Origin: Clostridia bacterium
GTDB lineage: Bacteria; Bacillota; Clostridia; Oscillospirales; Acutalibacteraceae
Reading direction: 5' to 3'
Length of the DNA: 7,567 nucleotides
NCBI GenBank assembly: GCA_017538005.1
Contig: JAFYJR010000118.1
Coordinates: 1-7,567 of the forward strand
This document shows positions 1-6,279 of this stretch, one piece after another. Position 1 is the first letter of the stretch; the number at the start of each line of letters is the position of its first letter. The translations under genes were made by a program, and so were the position numbers. The notes below the pieces were generated by a model that saw only the letters and a program-made list of their open reading frames with translations, was not told the DNA's origin and searched no databases.

Positions 1-732
1 GAGCTCGAAGCGAATATGGAAGAGGTTCTGCAGATAGTCGGTCTCGGCCGCGCGTGCAGAAACGGTTCCAACATAAAGAACCGCCAGCCCCTCTCCAGGA
101 TGTTCGTCAAGGCCAACAAGGAACTCGACGCCTACTGCACCGACATCATCAAAGACGAGCTCAACATCAAGGAAGTCATCTTTGTTGATGACACCTCAAA
201 CCTTCTCTCCTACAGTTTCAAGCCCCAGATGAGAACACTCGGTCCGAAATACGGCCCTCAGCTGAATGAAATCCGCGAGAAGCTCCAGGCTCTCGACGGC
301 ACAAAGGCCAAGGCCGAACTCGACGAGACAGGTGTGCTGAAGCTCAACATCTCCATCGGCGATATTGAACTCACCGCGGACGATCTCCTTATTGAGACAA
401 AGCAGCAGGAAGGTTTCTACAGCCTCTCAGACTTCGGCGTAACGGTTGCCATTGACACAACCCTTACCGAGGACCTCATCACCGAAGGCTTTGTACGCGA
501 AATCATCTCCAAAGTTCAGACGATGCGAAAAGACGCGGGCTTTGAGGTTATGGACCGCATCAACATCTATGTTGACGGCTCCGAAAGAATAAAAGAAATC
601 GCCGCAAACAACAAATCAGCCATTATGGGCGATGTGCTCTGCGACGAGATCATAATCGGAAAACCCGAGGGCTACACCGCCGACTGGAACATAAACGGCG
701 AGGAAGCAACACTCGGCGTAAAGAAAAACTAA
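1..732 (+). CDS. ileS: Isoleucyl-tRNA synthetase, C-terminal part (5' end off window)
   Basis: This is the last 243 codons of a class I aminoacyl-tRNA synthetase, which charges tRNA-Ile with isoleucine in the cytoplasm. The frame is open to base 1, so the Met codon at 16 is internal and not a start; the HIGH and KMSKS catalytic parts lie to the left. What is visible fits the end of the anticodon-binding domain and the C-terminal region. The segment GRACRNGSNIKNRQPL (window residues 16-31) is the usual 'GR..RN...IK.RQPL' element. EGFVREIISKVQTMRKDAGFEV (near residues 162-183) is the typical tail helix followed by 'DRI'. There is no CxxC zinc finger at the end, unlike type 1 bacterial IleRS, and the tail looks like the longer type 2 (eukaryote-like) enzymes. 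The stop TAA at 730-732 is followed directly by a terminator, so ileS is the last gene of its transcript. The gene identity is secure; the type 2 assignment is inferred from the tail alone. Confidence 0.95.
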   Translation, partial: ELEANMEEVLQIVGLGRACRNGSNIKNRQPLSRMFVKANKELDAYCTDIIKDELNIKEVIFVDDTSNLLSYSFKPQMRTLGPKYGPQLNEIREKLQALDGTKAKAELDETGVLKLNISIGDIELTADDLLIETKQQEGFYSLSDFGVTVAIDTTLTEDLITEGFVREIISKVQTMRKDAGFEVMDRINIYVDGSERIKEIAANNKSAIMGDVLCDEIIIGKPEGYTADWNINGEEATLGVKKN

Positions 733-740
733 AAAGAAAA

Positions 741-765
741 GGCGCTCGATTTCGAGCGCCTTTTT
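741..765. terminator. Bidirectional rho-independent terminator between convergent genes
   Basis: GGCGCTCG (741-748) pairs perfectly with CGAGCGCC (753-760) around the loop ATTT. On the plus strand the stem is followed by TTTTT (761-765), which ends ileS. On the minus strand the same stem is followed by the complement of AAAAAGAAAA (731-740), a TTTTCTTTTT tract, which ends the gltS-like gene. The hairpin starts 8 bases after the ileS stop and 7 bases after the stop of the opposing gene, so one short element serves both transcripts. Confidence 0.93.
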
Positions 766-767
766 AT

Positions 768-2150
768 TTAATCTTTTTTGTTTTTGGGTTTGATCAGCAG
801 GATTACTGCGGCAAGAATCGCAAGATAAACAAGCAATATACCTACCGTCAGCACCGCTTTGCTGAAGCCCTCTTTGGCTATACCTATAAACACGAGCATG
901 GGAGCTCCGAAGAGAATACCGAAGGAACTACCGAGGATGAGGTTATTCGCAGCCGGAGTCTCGTAATTCGGATCCATCTCACGAAGAAGGAGAACACCGG
1001 AACCTATAGTGCCGGTCATCTTACCGAACATAGAGAGAAGTCCTTCATAGTAATAGCCGCCGTATACTTTCTTACAAACGAACGACAGCCAGAACCACGT
1101 TGCCACAGCGCCGATTGCGCAGATAAGTACAAACGGAAGAATGAGGCCTTTGAGGTCCTCTATCTCTATTGAAGCGATACCTGCAACTATCATCATATCA
1201 AAGAAGAAACCTGAGATACGGTTTAAGAGATAGTTGTTCTGGTATTGCTTTTTAATTATGTTTTTCTTCTTACCCTGCTTGAAGCATACTCTGACAAGAA
1301 TTGCGACAGCGGAACCGATGATGAAATTGAAGCCCCAGAGAATGGAGTTTAACATATTGCCTATACCTATCGCATCAAAGGCCGTTGTAAGACCGATAGT
1401 CACAAAGTAAGTGAGAAGATAGACAATGAAGATAAGTGAGAGCTGAACCGAAAGTCTGTCTATAGAGTCGGATACGGGAAGCTCATCTTCACCCTGGAAG
1501 AAGCCTACGGAAAGTTCCTGCTCCTTCGCGGATTCCTTGCGGATTGTCAGCTTGCCTTTTTTACGAAGGATGTTGAGAATTACAACGCCTACCGTGCAGG
1601 CGACTATATAGCCGCAGGCCGCGACAGCGAGACCGAAGCTTCGGCCGCCGGCGAAACCGGCCATCTCATATGTTGTTCCGACATTGTTTGCCTGGCCGGG
1701 TCCCTGTCCGAAGCCCATGGGAAGCAGCATACCCGCGGCCGGAAACAGATACGGAAGGACCGTCTTACAGAGCGCAAGCGTAATTATAAGGCCGATAACA
1801 CCCTGTACAAGATAAGAACTTACAATTATCGCGCCGGACTTTACACCCGTAAGCGTGCCGCCTGCTCTGTCGGCATCGTCCGTCGTGCGAAGCGACATGG
1901 CGATAAATCCGAGAGCTATCGCGTGATAAACCACCTTTTCATAGAGAGGGCCGTCTATAAGCTCGATGCCCATTCCTCTGAAAACATACTTCAGAATAAG
2001 AAGTAAAAATCCGCCGATTACCGCAACCGGCAAAAGCGTCTTCCTGATAGGCGGGCTGCTCTGCCTTAAAAAGTTTGCAAAGAGCAACGCTGCCAGAAGA
2101 ATACCTATCTGAATTATAAATGCCCAGACCTCATACGCGGAAAAATCCAT
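768..2150 (-). CDS. GltS-like sodium/carboxylate symporter (ESS family) homologue
   Basis: This 460-residue integral membrane protein has about 10-12 hydrophobic segments (first near residues 8-28, last near 430-453). It resembles the glutamate:Na+ symporter (GltS/ESS) family, which imports glutamate with sodium. Its two halves each carry a glycine-rich segment where GltS has its paired re-entrant loops: GFGQGPGQANNVG (146-158), followed by a long helix, and GKMTGTIGSG (376-385), followed by LLLREMDP. Both differ from the Escherichia coli GltS loops as I recall them (GGHGTGAAW and GFGLGATPTA), so the substrate may not be glutamate. Charged loops lie near 195-233 and 291-310, and the tail is basic (KPKNKKD). 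The protein is somewhat longer than the roughly 400 residues of classical GltS. The start ATG (2148-2150) has GGAGG 7 bases upstream (2158-2162) and overlaps the preceding stop by one base, so it is probably translated together with the acyltransferase gene. Fold and family are fairly sure; substrate is unknown. Confidence 0.78.
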   Translation of the reverse strand: MDFSAYEVWAFIIQIGILLAALLFANFLRQSSPPIRKTLLPVAVIGGFLLLILKYVFRGMGIELIDGPLYEKVVYHAIALGFIAMSLRTTDDADRAGGTLTGVKSGAIIVSSYLVQGVIGLIITLALCKTVLPYLFPAAGMLLPMGFGQGPGQANNVGTTYEMAGFAGGRSFGLAVAACGYIVACTVGVVILNILRKKGKLTIRKESAKEQELSVGFFQGEDELPVSDSIDRLSVQLSLIFIVYLLTYFVTIGLTTAFDAIGIGNMLNSILWGFNFIIGSAVAILVRVCFKQGKKKNIIKKQYQNNYLLNRISGFFFDMMIVAGIASIEIEDLKGLILPFVLICAIGAVATWFWLSFVCKKVYGGYYYEGLLSMFGKMTGTIGSGVLLLREMDPNYETPAANNLILGSSFGILFGAPMLVFIGIAKEGFSKAVLTVGILLVYLAILAAVILLIKPKNKKD

Positions 2151-2152
2151 TA
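2148..2152 (-). promoter_or_regulatory. TAATG stop/start overlap (translational coupling site)
   Basis: On the minus strand the acyltransferase stop TAA (2152-2150) shares its last A with the transporter start ATG (2150-2148). The transporter's own GGAGG lies at 2158-2162, inside the last codons of the acyltransferase gene. This fixes the transporter start and argues for ribosome re-initiation or coupled translation of the two proteins. Confidence 0.85.
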
Positions 2153-3298
2153 TTTGTCCTCCGATTTACTGTTTTGCCAAAATGCGAGGTACTTGCGTAA
2201 AGAGCACATACCGTTCGCCTTTATTTCAAAGTAGCTTCCTTTGTAAGAAAAGAGAAGCCTTTTAGCCTGTGTCATAGCCATATTGTTTATGTCGCTTAAG
2301 TTGAAAGAGCAGATACCGCAGTCGAGTTCATTTTCCTTCTGCTGCAATGTAAGCCCCTCGCCTATTACGGCCTCAACATGGCCCGATCCTATCTTTTTAA
2401 GAGTAAGGTCCTTATCAGAGAAGAAGACATCTTCACTCTCTTTTACAAAATCATAATTCTTCAGTTTTTCAAACTGTATCTTATCCCACTCGGCGATATT
2501 CTTCGGTTCAAAGCCGCCTTTTAATGTACCGTTGTCCAGAATCTCCGAGTACGCGCCGCACTTAAAGCAGCGTATTATGTCGCCGCGGGACTCAAGAGAA
2601 CCCACTCTGCCGCAGCGCGGGCAGATAAAGAGGGCCCGCGGCAGACCTGCCGCCTTATCTTTGCCTTTATACGAAACTTTCGGGTTGTCCCAACAGTTGA
2701 CATAAATATCGTTTGTAATTGCTTCCAGCACTTCCGCCGCGCTCATACTTTTAAGTTCTTCGGGCGAATAGACATTCGCCACGCTTACCTTTATCCTGCC
2801 GCGGCGGCGCTTTTCCGCCCAGCGCGGTTTCGTCAGATACGCGCCTTCTATGCGAAGCGTCACAAGCGACGCGCCGGAATTTTTGACAAGTTTTCCGGTC
2901 GCGGAAAATACGGGCATGGAGACTCCGTCCCACGAGGCCTCGCCTTCCGCCATAAGGCCGACGTTCCGTCCGGCCTTAGTCGCGCGAAGGCACGCCTTCA
3001 CCGTATCCGCGCCGGATGACGCCTTCTTCCTCGGTATGGGAGCCAGAAAATACTCCAGAAGTTTGGAAACAAAACCGAGTCTGAAGATATGCTCGGACGC
3101 GACAAATGATATCGGGTCTTTCGGAAACGCATATGCCACGAAAAGAGGATCGAGATTATTAGTATGATTCGCAATTACAATAAAAGGAGCGGTTACGTTT
3201 ACGGTTTCAACATCAAGACCGTACATTGCCTTTACAAGCGGCCTTGAAGTATGCTGCGCAAATGACCAGAAAAGATCAAGCCGTCTCTGATTATCCAT
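2150..3298 (-). CDS. PlsC-family lysophospholipid acyltransferase with zinc ribbon and C-terminal PH-like domain
   Basis: The N-terminal half (about residues 30-210) is an acyltransferase of the 1-acylglycerol-3-phosphate (PlsC) family, which moves a fatty acyl group onto a lysophospholipid at the inner membrane face. The catalytic NHx4D motif is intact as NHTNNLD (44-50; His45, Asp50). AEGEASWDG (117-125) stands where the family has its FPEGTRS block, and FLAPIPR (84-90) fits motif II. After a basic stretch (KRRRGR, 163-168) comes a zinc ribbon, CPRC (226-229) and CFKC (244-247). A last globular part (about 285-375) has alternating strands and an ending helix like a bacterial PH-like domain; that reading is inference. 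Classical PlsC is about 240 residues, so roughly 160 are added. The start ATG (3296-3298) has AAAGGAGG 6 bases upstream. It is the first gene of a two-gene operon with the GltS-like transporter. Acyl acceptor and physiological role are not known; a membrane-lipid remodelling role is plausible. Confidence 0.85.
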   Translation of the reverse strand: MDNQRRLDLFWSFAQHTSRPLVKAMYGLDVETVNVTAPFIVIANHTNNLDPLFVAYAFPKDPISFVASEHIFRLGFVSKLLEYFLAPIPRKKASSGADTVKACLRATKAGRNVGLMAEGEASWDGVSMPVFSATGKLVKNSGASLVTLRIEGAYLTKPRWAEKRRRGRIKVSVANVYSPEELKSMSAAEVLEAITNDIYVNCWDNPKVSYKGKDKAAGLPRALFICPRCGRVGSLESRGDIIRCFKCGAYSEILDNGTLKGGFEPKNIAEWDKIQFEKLKNYDFVKESEDVFFSDKDLTLKKIGSGHVEAVIGEGLTLQQKENELDCGICSFNLSDINNMAMTQAKRLLFSYKGSYFEIKANGMCSLRKYLAFWQNSKSEDK

Positions 3299-3326
3299 GA
3301 AAACCCTCCTTTAATAATTTGTTTTA

Positions 3327-3356
3327 ATTATATACTAAAAAAAACGGGACTGTAAA
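3327..3356 (-). promoter_or_regulatory. Probable sigma-A promoter of the acyltransferase/transporter operon
   Basis: On the minus strand TTTACA (3351-3356, five of six to TTGACA) is followed after 18 bases by TATAAT (3327-3332, perfect -10). The expected start of transcription is near 3320, giving a leader of about 22 bases containing AAAGGAGG (3305-3312). The -35 box lies in the loop-proximal part of the ppdK terminator hairpin, and the spacer contains the other half of that stem plus its T tract. Confidence 0.7.
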
Positions 3357-3371
3357 CACTTACAGTCCCGT
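3337..3371 (-). terminator. Strong rho-independent terminator of ppdK
   Basis: A perfect 12-base-pair stem, ACGGGACTGTAA (3344-3355) with TTACAGTCCCGT (3360-3371), closes a four-base loop (3356-3359). On the minus strand it is followed by seven unpaired T (complement of 3337-3343) and begins 14 bases after the ppdK stop. A TCTTTTT run on the plus side (3371-3377) would let it work in the other direction too, but no plus-strand gene needs it. Confidence 0.94.
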
Positions 3372-3385
3372 CTTTTTAAAAAAGT

Positions 3386-6199
3386 TTAGTTTTTATTGAA
3401 GTTGTCGTTGAAAGCTTTCTTTGCAGCCTCAAAGCCGGCCTTCAGGCCCTTTGCGCTTGCCTGGGCAACATCAGCTACTGTGTCAACAGCTTCCTTTGTG
3501 CCGTCAGCAACGCTCTGAACCGCTGCTTCAACCTTCTGCTGATTTTCCTTCTTCTTGTCCTCTTTCTCGTTCTTTATAGCGGCCTGAGCTGCTGCAAGAC
3601 GGGCGATGGGAACACGGAAAGGTGAGCAGGATACGTAGTCAAGGCCTATCTCATGGCAGAACTCAACGGATGTCGGATCGCCGCCGTGCTCACCGCAGAT
3701 ACCGCAGTGGAGCTTCGGATTAACCGGCTTGCCGAGTTTGAGTGTCATTTCCATAAGCTTGCCTACGCCGTTCTGATCAAGCTTCGCAAACGGATCGTTC
3801 TCGAAGATCTTGGCATCATAGTAAGCGTCAAGGAACTTGCCCGCGTCATCACGGCTGAAGCCGAATGTCATCTGGGTAAGGTCGTTTGTGCCGAAGCAGA
3901 AGAAGTCTGCGTTTGCGGCTATCTCGTCAGCTGTGAGGCATGCACGAGGAATCTCAATCATTGTACCTACTTCGTACTTGAGGTCAGAACCTGCCGCTTC
4001 TATCTCAGCGTCAGCTGTCTCAACTACGAACTGCTTAACATACTTGAGCTCTTTTACATCGCCTACAAGCGGAATCATAATCTCGGGCTTAACGTCCCAG
4101 TCAGGATGATTCTTCTTGACATTGATGGCGGCGCGGATAACTGCCTTTGTCTGCATAACTGCAATCTCAGGATATGTTACCGCAAGACGGCATCCGCGGT
4201 GACCCATCATCGGGTTGAACTCGTGGAGAGAAGCGATGATAGCCTTGATGTCCTCAACGGACTTGCCCTGTGCCTCGGCGAGAGCCTTGATGTCTGCTTC
4301 CTCTGTGGGTACGAACTCGTGAAGCGGAGGATCAAGGAAACGGATTGTTACCGGGCAACCCTCAAGTGCTTCGTAGAGTTTCTCGAAGTCTCCCTGCTGA
4401 AGCGGAAGAATCTTCTCAAGAGCGGCTTCGCGCTCTTCTTTTGTGTCGGCGCAGATCATTTCACGGAATGCCGCGATTCTGTCTGCCTCGAAGAACATGT
4501 GCTCTGTGCGGCAGAGGCCTATACCTTCTGCGCCGAGCTCACGGGCCTTCTTCGCGTCTGCGGGTGTATCGGCATTTGTGCGGACCTTAAGTTTTCTGTA
4601 CTTGTCAGCCCAAGCCATAACGCGGCCGAACTCACCTGCTATCTGAGCATCAACTGTCGGGATGAGACCCTTGTAGATGTTACCTGTTGTACCGTCAATG
4701 GAAATTGTGTCGCCCTCATTGAAGGTAACGCCTGCGAGTGTGAACTTCTTGTTCTCCTCGTCCATGTTGATGTCACCGCAACCGGATACACAGCACTTAC
4801 CCATACCACGGGCAACAACGGCAGCGTGAGATGTCATACCGCCGCGAACCGTAAGGATACCCTGTGCGGACTTCATGCCGGAGATATCTTCAGGGGAAGT
4901 CTCAAGACGAACGAGAACTACCTTCTCACCGCGGGCCTCCCATGCTACTGCGTCATCAGCCGTGAATACAACCTTACCGCATGCAGCTCCGGGGGATGCG
5001 CCGAGACCTTTGCCGAGTACCTCTGCCTTCTTGAGCTCCGCAGCGTCAAACTGAGGATGAAGGAGTGTATCGAGGTTTCTCGGGTCAATCATAAGAACTG
5101 CTTCCTGCTCAGTTTTGTGACCTTCGTCAACAAGATCGCAGGCGATCTTGAGCGCTGCGGGAGCTGTTCTCTTACCGTTTCTGCACTGGAGCATGAAGAG
5201 CTTTCTGTTTTCAACAGTGAACTCCATGTCCTGCATGTCGTGATAGTGATTCTCGAGGATGTCACAGACCTTTACGAACTCTGCATAAGCCTCGGGGAAT
5301 TCTTTTTCCATCTGAGCGATGGGCATCGGAGTACGTACGCCGGCAACAACGTCTTCGCCCTGAGCGTTGATGAGGAACTCACCCATGAGTTTGTTCTCAC
5401 CTGTGGCGGGGTCACGTGTGAAGGCAACGCCTGTACCGGACTGATCGTTCAAGTTACCGTAAGCCATCGGCTGTACGTTAACCGCTGTACCCCAGGAATA
5501 AGGGATGTCGTTGTCACGACGATATACGTTTGCACGGGGGTTGTCCCATGAACGGAAAACTGCCTCGATGGCAAGTTTAAGCTGTACAACGGGATCTGAC
5601 GGGAAGTCTTCACCGAGCTGCTTCTTGTACTCTGCCTTGAACTCCTCAGCGAGTTCCTTAAGATCAGCTGCTGTGAGGTCTACATCGTACTGAACGCCCT
5701 TCTTTGCCTTCATGGCATCGATAAGCTGCTCGAAATATTTCTTGCCGACTTCCATAACGACGTCGGAGAACATCTGGATGAAACGTCTGTATGAGTCGTA
5801 AACAAAACGCTCAAAAGCGGGATCAGGGTTGCCTGCTATCATAGCGGCAACAACATCGTCATTAAGACCGAGGTTAAGAATTGTGTCCATCATGCCGGGC
5901 ATTGAAGCGCGGGCACCGGAACGAACGGAAACGAGAAGCGGATTCTCAAGGCTTCCGAACTTCTTGCCGTTGATCTCTTCCATCTTTGCGACGCCTTCCA
6001 TGACCTGAGCCATGATCTCGTCGTTGATCTTGCGACCGTCCTCATAGTACTGTGTGCAGGCCTCAGTTGTAATGGTGAAGCCCTGAGGTACCGGAAGACC
6101 GATCTGTGTCATCTCGGCGAGGTTTGCGCCCTTACCGCCGAGCAAGTTTCTCATGTCCATGTTACCTTCTGAGAACATGTACACCCATTTTCTTGCCAT
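3386..6199 (-). CDS. ppdK: Pyruvate, phosphate dikinase (PPi-dependent) with extra C-terminal tail
   Basis: PPDK interconverts ATP + pyruvate + Pi and AMP + PEP + PPi in the cytoplasm; in fermenting Clostridia it works in PPi-linked glycolysis or in making PEP. Three domains are present in order. The nucleotide-binding domain (about 1-340) has GGKGANLAEM (21-30), SVRSGARASMPG (91-102), Glu326 and QCRNGKRT (338-345). The central phosphohistidine domain has GGMTSHAAV with catalytic His458. The PEP/pyruvate barrel has GLCRTEH (561-567), Arg620, Glu749, FGTNDLTQ (769-776) and CGICGEHGG (832-840; catalytic Cys835). All the key residues I looked for are intact. The start, MARKWVY..FSEGN, is the family's normal N terminus and has GGAGG 9 bases upstream (6209-6213). 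The protein has 937 residues against about 875 for clostridial relatives; the extra is a charged, alanine-rich tail from about 876. The consensus-like promoter, strong ribosome site and near absence of rare Leu/Ser codons suggest high expression. It has its own terminator. Confidence 0.98.
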   Translation of the reverse strand: MARKWVYMFSEGNMDMRNLLGGKGANLAEMTQIGLPVPQGFTITTEACTQYYEDGRKINDEIMAQVMEGVAKMEEINGKKFGSLENPLLVSVRSGARASMPGMMDTILNLGLNDDVVAAMIAGNPDPAFERFVYDSYRRFIQMFSDVVMEVGKKYFEQLIDAMKAKKGVQYDVDLTAADLKELAEEFKAEYKKQLGEDFPSDPVVQLKLAIEAVFRSWDNPRANVYRRDNDIPYSWGTAVNVQPMAYGNLNDQSGTGVAFTRDPATGENKLMGEFLINAQGEDVVAGVRTPMPIAQMEKEFPEAYAEFVKVCDILENHYHDMQDMEFTVENRKLFMLQCRNGKRTAPAALKIACDLVDEGHKTEQEAVLMIDPRNLDTLLHPQFDAAELKKAEVLGKGLGASPGAACGKVVFTADDAVAWEARGEKVVLVRLETSPEDISGMKSAQGILTVRGGMTSHAAVVARGMGKCCVSGCGDINMDEENKKFTLAGVTFNEGDTISIDGTTGNIYKGLIPTVDAQIAGEFGRVMAWADKYRKLKVRTNADTPADAKKARELGAEGIGLCRTEHMFFEADRIAAFREMICADTKEEREAALEKILPLQQGDFEKLYEALEGCPVTIRFLDPPLHEFVPTEEADIKALAEAQGKSVEDIKAIIASLHEFNPMMGHRGCRLAVTYPEIAVMQTKAVIRAAINVKKNHPDWDVKPEIMIPLVGDVKELKYVKQFVVETADAEIEAAGSDLKYEVGTMIEIPRACLTADEIAANADFFCFGTNDLTQMTFGFSRDDAGKFLDAYYDAKIFENDPFAKLDQNGVGKLMEMTLKLGKPVNPKLHCGICGEHGGDPTSVEFCHEIGLDYVSCSPFRVPIARLAAAQAAIKNEKEDKKKENQQKVEAAVQSVADGTKEAVDTVADVAQASAKGLKAGFEAAKKAFNDNFNKN
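3389..3574 (-). other. C-terminal extension of PPDK with 11-residue periodicity
   Basis: After the normal family end (FRVPIARLAAAQAAI, ending near residue 875) the frame continues for about 62 residues. First comes a very charged linker, KNEKEDKKKENQQK (876-889), then an Ala/Val/Lys-rich stretch that should form a helix. Hydrophobic residues recur every 11 positions: V894/V905/A916 and V897/V908/L919/F930, with VxSVAD (894-899) echoed by VxTVAD (905-910). Such 11-residue spacing is known from amphipathic helices that lie on lipid surfaces, such as synucleins, apolipoproteins and LEA proteins. The periodicity is seen directly; any binding role is inference. Confidence 0.75.
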
Positions 6200-6251
6200 A
6201 ATGTGTTTCCTCCAATATATGTGATTTAAATATAAAAAGCGAACAGTAAAT

Positions 6252-6279
6252 ATTCTATCACTTTATAAACCCTTGTCAA
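6252..6279 (-). promoter_or_regulatory. Probable sigma-A promoter of ppdK
   Basis: On the minus strand a perfect TTGACA (6274-6279) is followed after 16 bases by TAGAAT (6252-6257, five of six to TATAAT). Transcription should begin near 6245, giving a leader of about 45 bases with GGAGG at 6209-6213. The -35 box overlaps the stop codon of the upstream CapA-like gene (TGA, complement of 6276-6278). I see no hairpin terminator between the two genes, so some read-through from capA into ppdK is possible. No clear Rex, cre or riboswitch element is visible in the leader. Confidence 0.72.

Noticed and set aside
2850..3167. A 105-codon plus-strand frame opposite the acyltransferase gene
   Set aside because: It overlaps the conserved catalytic domain of a clearly real gene, has no recognisable motif, and lies in a locally GC-rich stretch where stops are rare.
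3653..5551. A 632-codon open frame on the plus strand, opposite ppdK
   Set aside because: It is in exact codon register with ppdK, so a stop would need the sense codons TTA, CTA or TCA, which this codon-biased gene avoids. The product is Cys/Leu/Val-rich in the way expected from reversed Ala, Lys and Glu codons, with no recognisable domain.
6200..6250. ppdK leader as a riboswitch or attenuator
   Set aside because: The leader is only about 45 bases, AT-rich, and has no stable hairpin or anti-terminator pair.
6245..6262. Weak dyad AGTAAATATTCTATCACT around the ppdK -10 box as a possible operator
   Set aside because: Only four of nine positions pair, and it matches no repressor consensus I know; Rex and cre sites do not fit.
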